Of a stretch of DNA of 7,581 bases, positions 1 through 5,473 are shown in pieces (the first letter of the stretch is position 1; each line of letters begins with the position of its first letter). The notes beneath the pieces were generated by a model. That model ran no database searches and was not told the origin of the DNA. It worked only from the letters and a program-made list of their open reading frames with translations. The translations under genes and the position numbers were made by a program. The DNA is from an uncultured Eubacteriales bacterium (lineage in GTDB: Bacteria; Bacillota; Clostridia; Oscillospirales; CAG-272), in the NCBI GenBank assembly GCA_949286815.1, contig CASEEB010000196.1, positions 1-7,581 of the forward strand, written 5' to 3'.

Positions 1-633
1 ATATGAAAGAGGCACGATCAGCGCGTAGACATTGGCTTTTCCGTTGAGCTTTTCGGCGCTTTTGTTCAGAAGCGAAACATATCTTGAGGAATTTGTCTGA
101 CTGAAGTGGTACAGCTCGTACGCCGTATCGCCTTTCACATAAAACGCGCCCATCTGTTCGCCCGGCGTATCATCTTTACCCCCGCTTGTTGTCTCGTCAT
201 CTGTGCCCGAGGTGCCTCCGTTCGGGTCCATAGGTCCGTCAGGAATTTCGTCGGCGTCTCCTCCGTTGGAAGAAAACTGATTTGTCTTGATGCCGTACAA
301 TGATTTTATATAGTCGCTTGCTATTATCATGCCCTCACGCGTGGGAAACGTGTCGGAGTACCACAGGTTTATCTGAGAGGTAAAGTTTCCGGACAGAAAG
401 CTGTCCCATGTAAATTCGGGAAATTCCGTGAGATTCCTTTTTTCGGTGTCGGAGTGGTCGGGGCGCATAAAAAACGCGCAGCCTATGACAAAGAAAATAA
501 CAATTACTATGACGCAGGATAAAATCTGCGCATAGGCGGCTTTTCTCAGAAAAGGATCTTTTTTTGAGTTTTTTGGCTTTTCGGAGTCCGGGGTTTTGTT
601 TTTATCGCTGTTATTGACCTCGTTTCGGTTCAT
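1..633 (-). CDS. DHHW/AlgX-like membrane-anchored protein, probable partner of the MBOAT O-acyltransferase (3' end outside window)
   Basis: The reading frame is open from ATG at 633 (minus strand) to the window edge, giving 211 residues; the C-terminus is missing. A GAAAGG ribosome binding site lies 11 nt upstream of the start. Residues 1-33 are polar and basic, and residues 34-55 form one hydrophobic segment, so this is probably a type II membrane anchor. Next comes the DHHW/AlgJ-X signature: RPDHSDTEKRNLTEFP at 57-72 and SDTFPTRE at 93-100. Residues 120-160 are a Gly/Asp/Thr/Ser-rich linker of low complexity. Members of this family are SGNH-hydrolase-like extracellular proteins encoded beside AlgI-type MBOAT proteins, and they finish acyl transfer to an exported polysaccharide. 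The expected SGNH catalytic block cannot be checked because the gene is cut. It lies 96 bp downstream of the MBOAT gene on the same strand and is probably cotranscribed. The substrate is unknown. Confidence 0.85.
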   Translation of the reverse strand, partial: MNRNEVNNSDKNKTPDSEKPKNSKKDPFLRKAAYAQILSCVIVIVIFFVIGCAFFMRPDHSDTEKRNLTEFPEFTWDSFLSGNFTSQINLWYSDTFPTREGMIIASDYIKSLYGIKTNQFSSNGGDADEIPDGPMDPNGGTSGTDDETTSGGKDDTPGEQMGAFYVKGDTAYELYHFSQTNSSRYVSLLNKSAEKLNGKANVYALIVPLSY

Positions 634-729
634 TAACTTGTTTTCCTTTCTTGAAATTCAAAGCGGCGTTTATTGACTGAACATTGTTATTTGAAAACGC
701 TGTTTCTGATAAACGGATTTGACCGGTTT

Positions 730-2151
730 TCAGAATTGGAAGTACAAAAATGGGTTATAGCTGTCGCCCGCGAGCATAAATCCTGACAGAACAATTAAAA
801 GTGCGGGTGTGACCGCGGATATAACCGCGTTGACACGAGTCCCGGTTTGTGAAACGCAGAGCCTTTTTGAAACGGTCGGAACGATAGGAGTGCACGCGAT
901 ACAGCAGACTATCAGGAAGAAAATGTTGTTGATAAACAGAGTATTTACTTCAAGGTTTGTGAAATTCGCAAAATTAAAGATATTTTTCAGAGCGACGCCA
1001 AGCAGACTCAGATCCTCGAATTTGAATATCATCCATCCGAAAAACACTACAACAAGTGTCAGCAGGGTTTTGGGAATTCTTGCCGACAGCGAGGTACTGT
1101 TCTTTGGCTTGATGACATATTTTTCGAGTACAAGAAAAATAAAATAATAAATTCCCCATAAAAGATAGTTCCAGCTGGCGCCGTGCCAGATACCGGTGAG
1201 CGCCCATACAACGAACAGATTGAATATGTGTCTCGGAACACTGACCCGGTTTCCGCCCAAAGGTATGTACACGTAATCTCTGAAGAATGTTGAGAGCGAT
1301 ATGTGCCACCTGCGCCAAAAGTCGGTGACCGACTGCGCGATATACGGGTAATTGAAGTTTTCCTTGTAATGAAAGCCTATCATAAGACCCATGCCTATTG
1401 CCATGTCTGAATAAGCCGAAAAGTCGAGATATATCTGGAGCATGAAGCAGAACACACCGAGAAGAACAGCCGCGGCAGGCTGTTCGGACAGACTGTCGAA
1501 GCTCTGCGGCAGCATCCTGTCCGCGATGGTCGCGCACCCGTTCGCCAGTATTGCCTTTTTGGCAAGTCCGGTGGCAAAGCGCATAAATCCCTTAGCGGTT
1601 TCTTCCGGCGTCATTACCCTGTTGTTTATGTCATAATCGACGTCGGCATATCGCACGATAGGTCCCGCTATGCATTGGTGGAAAAGCGAAGCGTAAAGGA
1701 GCAAAAGCCAGTACTTTCTCTGCGCCGGAACATCGCCGCGCTTTACGTCGATTACATATGATATCAGCTGGAAGGTATAAAAGGATATTCCGATGGGCAA
1801 AGTTATTGAGGGAACGAACCCCGAGATTGAAAAAAGGTCGTAAAAGCTGGTAAGCAAAAATACGGTATACTTGAAAATAAAGAGCAACGAAAGGCAAATA
1901 CCCGTCACAATGGCGCAGTAGAGGTTTTTTCTCTTTTCATTTGTTTGATTGTCTATAATAATAGCTCCCGCCCAGCAAATAAAGGTCATAAGACAAAGCA
2001 ACAAAACAAGCGGGGGACCGCCCCACGCGTAAAAAATAAGAGATGATACAAGTAGGATTATATTCCGGGTTTTCATTGTCTTTCCGAATATGTAGCAGGT
2101 GTAGCACAAAACAAGAAATACAAATATAAAAATCATGCTTGAGAAGACCAT
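730..2151 (-). CDS. MBOAT family membrane-bound O-acyltransferase (AlgI-like)
   Basis: This 473-residue polytopic membrane protein has the usual length for bacterial AlgI/PatA-type MBOAT enzymes. The N-terminus MVFSSMIFIF is typical of the family, and the C-terminus ends in NPFLYFQF, also characteristic. Signature blocks in order are QIYLDFSAYSDMAIG (239-253), DFWRRWHISLSTFFRDY (277-293), YIPLGGN (295-301) and GIWHGASWN (320-328). His323 matches the invariant, presumed catalytic histidine, and His283 is the second conserved histidine. The family passes an acyl group, usually acetyl, across the cytoplasmic membrane for O-acylation of cell-surface polymers. The ATG at 2151 is preceded by AAAGGA at about 8 nt, and a sigma-A promoter sits at 2300-2328. 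The DHHW-type partner follows 96 bp downstream. The acceptor polymer cannot be read from the sequence because no glycosyltransferase genes are present here. Confidence 0.95.
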   Translation of the reverse strand: MVFSSMIFIFVFLVLCYTCYIFGKTMKTRNIILLVSSLIFYAWGGPPLVLLLCLMTFICWAGAIIIDNQTNEKRKNLYCAIVTGICLSLLFIFKYTVFLLTSFYDLFSISGFVPSITLPIGISFYTFQLISYVIDVKRGDVPAQRKYWLLLLYASLFHQCIAGPIVRYADVDYDINNRVMTPEETAKGFMRFATGLAKKAILANGCATIADRMLPQSFDSLSEQPAAAVLLGVFCFMLQIYLDFSAYSDMAIGMGLMIGFHYKENFNYPYIAQSVTDFWRRWHISLSTFFRDYVYIPLGGNRVSVPRHIFNLFVVWALTGIWHGASWNYLLWGIYYFIFLVLEKYVIKPKNSTSLSARIPKTLLTLVVVFFGWMIFKFEDLSLLGVALKNIFNFANFTNLEVNTLFINNIFFLIVCCIACTPIVPTVSKRLCVSQTGTRVNAVISAVTPALLIVLSGFMLAGDSYNPFLYFQF

Positions 2152-2299
2152 GGCTGAGTTCCTTTCGGGGAAGCGTTAATAAAGGCATTAAAAAAGTGTC
2201 AGACGTTGTTTGGAAAATGCATAGTTATTTGAATTTCTGTCCTATGCTGCATCTGATACCTTTATTATAAAAAAAGCAATTTGTACAAGCTTTTAATAC

Positions 2300-2328
2300 A
2301 TTATAACACCACTCATATATTAAGTCAA
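2300..2328 (-). promoter_or_regulatory. Sigma-A type promoter for the MBOAT-DHHW unit
   Basis: On the minus strand the -35 is TTGACT (2328-2323) and the -10 is TATAAT (2305-2300), with a 17-nt spacer. Transcription would start near 2293, leaving a leader of about 140 nt before the MBOAT start. The leader contains a short inverted repeat (GCATAG at 2219-2224, CTATGC at 2242-2247) but no riboswitch that I recognise. The element stands back to back with the folT promoter; the two -35 boxes are 44 bp apart. Confidence 0.7.
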
Positions 2329-2372
2329 CATTAAATGATAAAGATTTTTGTTAATTAAATTTTAGGCGTATA

Positions 2373-2400
2373 TTGACAAATAAAATTTTTGTGGTATAAT
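2373..2400 (+). promoter_or_regulatory. Consensus sigma-A promoter with extended -10 for the folT leader
   Basis: A perfect TTGACA (2373-2378) is followed after 16 nt by a perfect TATAAT (2395-2400). The -10 is preceded by TGG (2392-2394), which makes the TGn extended -10. Transcription should start around 2406-2408, so the transcript carries about 330 nt of leader before folT. Such a strong promoter suits a gene whose control is exerted downstream by a riboswitch. Confidence 0.85.
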
Positions 2401-2405
2401 TGTAT

Positions 2406-2519
2406 ATGGCGAGAAAAGGCGGAAGTTTATATTTATTGGCTTTGACCGTATCTTTTTATGTAATGCTTGCGCGGGCATACCGGTTTTCGCGGTTTAAGAA
2501 ATTATACGGGACGGCATAA
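2406..2519 (+). CDS. Possible leaderless 37-codon ORF in the folT leader (uncertain)
   Basis: ATG at 2406 opens a 37-residue frame ending at TAA 2517-2519. The peptide has a basic start (MARKGG), a hydrophobic stretch SLYLLALTVSFYVMLA (residues 7-22), and then a basic tail rich in Arg, Lys, Tyr and Phe, like a small single-pass membrane peptide. There is no Shine-Dalgarno, but the ATG coincides with the predicted transcription start (6-7 nt after the -10), so translation could only be leaderless. AT-rich leader DNA easily gives such frames by chance. I list it because of the exact placement and the peptide's composition, not because of any recognised homologue. Confidence 0.2.
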   Translation: MARKGGSLYLLALTVSFYVMLARAYRFSRFKKLYGTA

Positions 2520-2558
2520 ATACAGACAGATGTACGTAAATCTCGCGAAAAATTTTGC

Positions 2559-2674
2559 TGAAGAGTAAAAACTCAGGCGTCAAGTGCCGACCGGACGGGG
2601 AGTTGCCGATCGGACGAAAGCTCATCACGGCTTTGCCGTGTAAGGCTACGGTCTGGGTTTTGCATCCCGCTTCA
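2559..2674 (+). promoter_or_regulatory. Tetrahydrofolate (THF, folT-motif) riboswitch aptamer
   Basis: The core of the THF riboswitch is readable in order: AGAGTA (2562-2567), GCGTCAAGTG (2577-2586), GGGGAGTTGCC in the P3 loop (2597-2607), ACGAAAGC (2614-2621) and TTGCATCCCGCTTCA (2660-2674). Stems are P1 TGAAG/CTTCA (2559-2563 with 2670-2674); P2 AAACTCAG/CTGGGTTT (2569-2576 with 2653-2660); P3 starting CCGA/TCGG (2587-2590 with 2610-2613); and P4 AGC/GCT (2619-2621 with 2645-2647), topped by CACGGC/GCCGTG with a TTT loop. The long-range pseudoknot can form between GGGA (2598-2601) and TCCC (2665-2668). This class binds reduced folates and represses folate transport or synthesis genes, which fits the downstream folT-folC pair. 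The variant positions compared with the archetype as I remember it are GCGUCAAGUG for GCGUUAAGUG and an extra C in the P1-proximal junction. Confidence 0.93.
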
Positions 2675-2695
2675 TAGGGCATCCAAAGAAAATTA

Positions 2696-2731
2696 TCTTC
2701 TTTCCTGCCATATGGTGTGAGGAAAAGGAGG
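2696..2731 (+). promoter_or_regulatory. Shine-Dalgarno-masking hairpin, likely expression platform of the THF riboswitch
   Basis: The polypyrimidine strand 2696-2706 (TCTTCTTTCCT) can pair with 2720-2731 (AGGAAAAGGAGG), with one bulged A. This buries the folT Shine-Dalgarno AAAGGAGG (2724-2731). The loop holds the palindrome CCATATGG (2708-2715). No T-rich tract follows the hairpin before the start codon in a position suited to termination: the T run at 2734-2740 lies after the Shine-Dalgarno. I therefore infer translational rather than transcriptional control. How the aptamer P1 communicates with this hairpin, 22 nt away, is not obvious. Confidence 0.5.
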
Positions 2732-2740
2732 TATTTTTTT

Positions 2741-3295
2741 ATGAGCAAAAAAGAAAATGTGAAAAAGAGCTTTGCCGTGTTCGGCAATCTCAAGGTGCTT
2801 GTCTGCGCGGCGATTTTTGTCGCTCTGAGCATAGTACTCGGCAAGTTTGTTCCCCTGGTCAATTTTGATGTATTGAGGTTCAGTCTTGAAAACCTGCCGA
2901 TAATTATGGCGGGCATTCTGTTCGGCCCCGCGGTCGGTGCCGTTGTGGGAGGAATAGCCGATATTGTGGGATGTGTACTTGTAGGATATACTATCAACCC
3001 GCTGGTGACGCTTGGCGCGGTAGCCATAGGGCTTGTCAGCGGGGTCTGTTCATATTATATCGTAAGCAGATTTTCGCTTCTGCAGGTGGCGCTTTCCGTA
3101 GGCGTCGCTCACCTGATAGGCTCGGTATTTATAAAAAGCTTCGGACTTGCGGCGTATTACGATTGGCCTTTGTGGAAGCTTATGCTGATTAGGCTTGTGA
3201 ATTACGCGATACTCGCGGTATGCGAGACGGCTGTGATTTACATTCTTTTGAGAAACAAGGGAGTATATTCCCAGATTGAAAAAATGCGCAGATGA
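2741..3295 (+). CDS. folT: Folate-specific ECF transporter S component FolT
   Basis: This 184-residue hydrophobic protein has about six membrane segments, the standard size for an ECF substrate-binding subunit. The FolT-family block RFSLENLPIIMAGILFGPAVGAVVGGIADIVG spans about 46-77, followed by GYTINPLVTLG (82-92). TM1 contains AAIFVALS (23-30), with the small-residue spacing that S components use to dock on EcfT. It would capture folates outside the cell and import them using a shared EcfA/A'/T module that is not encoded here. The start is ATG 2741, 9 nt after a perfect AAAGGAGG. An upstream in-frame GTG at 2717 would place the Shine-Dalgarno inside the gene and is rejected. The THF riboswitch upstream and folC 37 bp downstream support folate as substrate. 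Confidence 0.93.
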   Translation: MSKKENVKKSFAVFGNLKVLVCAAIFVALSIVLGKFVPLVNFDVLRFSLENLPIIMAGILFGPAVGAVVGGIADIVGCVLVGYTINPLVTLGAVAIGLVSGVCSYYIVSRFSLLQVALSVGVAHLIGSVFIKSFGLAAYYDWPLWKLMLIRLVNYAILAVCETAVIYILLRNKGVYSQIEKMRR

Positions 3296-3332
3296 GCGTT
3301 TGATTGATGCGATTGAAAGGTAGTGTTTTTCA

Positions 3333-4634
3333 GTGAATTACGGTGAAGCGTTGGATTTTATTCATTCGGTTTCATGGAAAGGCTCAAAGCCGGGGCTTGA
3401 GAGGACGGCGGAGCTGCTCGGTAAAATAAATAATCCCCAGAATAAGCTTAAGTTTATTCATGTTGCCGGCACAAACGGGAAGGGCTCTTTTTGCTCAATG
3501 CTTGAATCAATTCTGCGAAGCGCCGGATATCGTGTCGGTCTTTATACCTCTCCGTTTGTCGAACGGTTTAACGAGAGAATGAGGGTTGACGGAGAAGATA
3601 TTGACGATGAAACGCTTGCCTCAATTACCGGGTATGTAAAGCCGTTTGCCGAGAGTATGCGGGACTCTCCCACGGAGTTTGAGCTTATAACGGTAATCGC
3701 TCTTGAGTATTTCAAAAGAGAAAACTGCGATTATGTGGTGTTTGAGTGCGGAATGGGGGGCAGACTTGACTCCACCAATGTGATAGAAACTCCGGTTCTG
3801 TCTGTGATAACCGGTATATCTCTTGACCACACGGCATATCTCGGCGATACGGTGGGAAAGATTGCCGCGGAAAAGGCGGGGATTATAAAGAAAGGCGTTC
3901 CGTGTCTTTGGTGCGGCAATGACAGTGAAGCGTATCGGGTGATAAGTAAAAAAGCGTCGGAGCTTGGGTCGGAACTGTATACTGTCGGAAGAGATGAGCT
4001 TACTGTCAAAAAAGAAGACCTTGACGGCACCTGTTTTGACTATGGAAAATATAAGAATGTAAAAATACCGCTGCTCGGCACGTATCAGGTCACAAATGCC
4101 CTGAATGTCATAAGCGCCGTGGAAATTCTCAGAGGGCGCGGGCTTGATATAAGCGATTCTGCCTTATACGGCGGGCTTTCGGCGGCAAAATGGAAGGCGA
4201 GATTTGAGATTATATGCCAAGACCCTGTCGTGATATTTGACGGCGGTCACAATCCCGAAGGGGTTGACAGCGCGGTTGAAAGTGTGAGAAAATATTTCGG
4301 CGGGGATAAGCTGAATGTGGTCACGGGCGTGCTGGCGGATAAGGATTACAGATATATCGCGAAGAAAATATCCGAAATAGCGGAAAGGGTGTATTGCCTG
4401 ACTCCCGGCAATCCCCGCGCGTTGTCTGCGACTGACTATGCCGCGGTCTTTCAGAGTCTTGGCGTCTGTGCTCAGGGATACGACAGTATCGGCGCGGCGG
4501 TGTACGCCGCTATGGCGGACGCGGGACGGAATAAAAAAAATGTGATCTGTATGGGTTCGCTGTACATTTACGCGGACGTTAAAAAAGCCGTGAAAATGTA
4601 TGCACAGGCAGAACACTATAAAAATATTAATTGA
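3333..4634 (+). CDS. folC: Bifunctional folylpolyglutamate synthase / dihydrofolate synthase
   Basis: The product has 433 residues, normal for FolC. Mur-ligase-type motifs are in order: FIHVAGTNGKGS with the ATP-binding loop (41-52), YTSPFVERFNERM (71-83), FECGMGGRLDSTN (137-149), SLDHTAYLG (163-171), EKAGIIK (180-186), GLSAAKWKARFEI (281-293) and DGGHNPEG (303-310). The enzyme adds glutamate to dihydropteroate and/or extends the glutamate tail of reduced folates in the cytoplasm, which retains imported folate. The start is GTG 3333, and the N-terminus MNYGEALDFIHS aligns with the family. GAAAGG (3315-3320) lies 12 nt upstream. It follows folT by 37 bp, so it is probably cotranscribed under the THF riboswitch. 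The linked transporter makes salvage and polyglutamylation its likely main role; dihydrofolate synthase activity cannot be judged from context. Confidence 0.96.
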   Translation: MNYGEALDFIHSVSWKGSKPGLERTAELLGKINNPQNKLKFIHVAGTNGKGSFCSMLESILRSAGYRVGLYTSPFVERFNERMRVDGEDIDDETLASITGYVKPFAESMRDSPTEFELITVIALEYFKRENCDYVVFECGMGGRLDSTNVIETPVLSVITGISLDHTAYLGDTVGKIAAEKAGIIKKGVPCLWCGNDSEAYRVISKKASELGSELYTVGRDELTVKKEDLDGTCFDYGKYKNVKIPLLGTYQVTNALNVISAVEILRGRGLDISDSALYGGLSAAKWKARFEIICQDPVVIFDGGHNPEGVDSAVESVRKYFGGDKLNVVTGVLADKDYRYIAKKISEIAERVYCLTPGNPRALSATDYAAVFQSLGVCAQGYDSIGAAVYAAMADAGRNKKNVICMGSLYIYADVKKAVKMYAQAEHYKNIN

Positions 4635-4675
4635 TGACGGCGGTTTCTCGGAAAAACCGTTGACATATATCAATG

Positions 4676-4717
4676 CGTGAGTTCGTAACCATCCTCACGT
4701 TAAACAAAACTAAGGAG
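4676..4717 (+). promoter_or_regulatory. Probable preQ1-I riboswitch upstream of queT
   Basis: Stem P1 is CGTGAG (4676-4681) with CTCACG (4694-4699), closing a 12-nt loop that begins TTC (4682-4684) and ends with C4693 directly before the 3' strand. That C is the position of the cytosine that reads preQ1 in the Bacillus aptamer. The single-stranded tail TTAAACAAAACTAAGGAG (4700-4717) is the class hallmark: an A-rich linker followed by CUAAGG. The pseudoknot is less clean. C4684-G4714, U4686-A4712 and A4687-U4711 are possible, with a G-A mismatch. The downstream gene is a QueT-type transporter, a standard target of preQ1 sensing. No promoter of quality is visible between folC and this element, so it may act inside the folT-folC-queT transcript. 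A weak TGCACA-N18-TATTAA (4601-4630) is the best local alternative. Confidence 0.78.
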
Positions 4718-4718
4718 A

Positions 4719-4759
4719 CCGGATTGCCGTCGCGCACATCCGGACAGGTTTTAACCTGT
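4719..4759 (+). repeat. Two adjacent hairpins between the preQ1 element and the queT start
   Basis: Hairpin 1 pairs CCGGAT (4719-4724) with ATCCGG (4738-4743) around a 13-nt loop. Hairpin 2 pairs ACAGGTT (4744-4750) with AACCTGT (4753-4759), with no gap after hairpin 1, and reaches into the annotated GTG start. No T tract follows, so these are not a terminator. Alternative pairing is possible between GTTAAA in the aptamer tail (4699-4704) and TTTAAC (4750-4755) of hairpin 2. That would offer a route by which ligand binding could change the fold near the start. Confidence 0.55.
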
Positions 4760-5330
4760 GAAAATAAAAATGAATGACTTGACAAAATCCAACAGAAAAT
4801 CGACCGGAAGCCGTGTGCTTTATCTGGCGCAGGCGGGTATAATCGCGGCGCTTTATATCGCGCTTACATATCTTGCCATGGCGTTTGGCTTGGATAAGAA
4901 CGCCATACAGGTGAGATTTTCCGAGGCGTTGTGTATTCTGGCGTTTTTTACCTCATCCGCGGTGCCGGGACTTTATATCGGATGCCTGCTTGCGAATATT
5001 CTTACCGGGTGCGCCGCGCTTGACATTCTGATAGGTCCCATAGCTACGTTGGTCGGAGCTCTCGGAACATATTTTCTGGGCGTTGTCTTTCGCGCAAAGG
5101 GCAGAAAGTGGCTCAGATGGCTTATTCCGGTTCCGACGATTGTCGCCAATACAATTGCGGTTCCGTTTGTCATATATATATGCTATACGGCTCCGTCAGA
5201 CCAGGTGCCGTCAATAATACCTTTCTATGCGCTTACCGTTTTCTTGGGCGAGGTTATATCGGCGGGCATTCTCGGAATGATTCTGTTTTTCGCCGTTGAA
5301 AAGAGAATACATAAAATAATAAAAGCTTAG
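4758..5330 (+). CDS. queT: Queuosine-precursor ECF transporter S component QueT
   Basis: This 190-residue membrane protein has about six hydrophobic segments. QueT-family features are AALYIALTY in TM1 (30-38), IQVRFSEALCILAFF (50-64), PGLYIGCLLANIL (70-82) and LDILIGPIATLVGALGTY (88-105). It is predicted to bind preQ0/preQ1-type 7-deazaguanines and deliver them through the shared ECF module, feeding queuosine modification of tRNA. The start is uncertain. GTG 4758 is the first possible in-frame start after TAA 4752; ATG 4770 (residue 5) is the alternative, and neither has a normal Shine-Dalgarno. The only good one, AAGGAG at 4712-4717 in the preQ1 element tail, is 40 nt away from GTG 4758. About 20 polar residues precede TM1, longer than I expect for the family, so a later start is also possible. 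A bidirectional terminator follows. Confidence 0.9.
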   Translation: MKIKMNDLTKSNRKSTGSRVLYLAQAGIIAALYIALTYLAMAFGLDKNAIQVRFSEALCILAFFTSSAVPGLYIGCLLANILTGCAALDILIGPIATLVGALGTYFLGVVFRAKGRKWLRWLIPVPTIVANTIAVPFVIYICYTAPSDQVPSIIPFYALTVFLGEVISAGILGMILFFAVEKRIHKIIKA

Positions 5331-5336
5331 ATTCTC

Positions 5337-5428
5337 AAAAAAATAAAAGACCGTGCTTATATGATTTCATAAATGTCTTCAGGCTGAAGCCCGATAATCA
5401 TATATTTTACGGTCTTTTTTGATTTTTT
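5337..5428. terminator. Long bidirectional intrinsic terminator between queT and birA
   Basis: The base stem AAAAGACCGT (5345-5354) pairs with ACGGTCTTTT (5409-5418) and is followed by TCTTTTTTGATTTTTT on the plus strand. On the minus strand the opposite flank reads as T-rich (plus-strand A run 5337-5343). It can therefore end queT and the convergent birA transcripts. Inside are a second stem TATATGAT/ATCATATA (5358-5365 with 5397-5404) and an apical stem CTTCA/TGAAG (5377-5381 with 5385-5389). The hairpin spans about 74 nt, well above the usual 20-40 nt. Confidence 0.85.
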
Positions 5429-5473
5429 CAGATTATGAGGTGATTATGCGCCTTTAGGGCAGCGTTTAATTGT

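Noticed and set aside
692..732. Inverted repeat TGAAAAC/GTTTTCA between the MBOAT and DHHW genes
   Set aside because: The arms are 27 nt apart, A/T-rich, and there is no U tract on the transcribed strand; too weak to call a terminator or processing site.
974..1537. A 187-codon minus-strand frame inside the MBOAT gene
   Set aside because: It overlaps the MBOAT signature blocks in another frame and shows no family motif of its own.
2559..2674. Lysine riboswitch as the identity of the folT leader element
   Set aside because: GGGGAG and TGTAAGGCT superficially recall the L-box, but the ordered GCGTCAAGTG / ACGAAAGC / GCATCCCGC blocks, the stems and the folT-folC context match the THF class.
2494..3027. 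A 177-codon minus-strand frame opposite the folT leader and folT
   Set aside because: It lies antisense to the THF riboswitch and the FolT membrane segments; its Thr/Pro/Ala-rich N-terminus is a mirror of the hydrophobic folT coding sequence.
4641..4665. Hairpin CGGTTT/AAACCG after folC, followed by a TTGACA box at 4660-4665
   Set aside because: No T tract follows, so it is not a convincing terminator. The position 17 nt after TTGACA is TCGTAA inside the preQ1 loop, so it is not a convincing promoter.
4673..4777. A 34-codon frame (ATG 4673) that reads through the whole preQ1 element and overlaps the queT start
   Set aside because: No Shine-Dalgarno precedes the ATG, and the conserved RNA structure explains the sequence better than a peptide.
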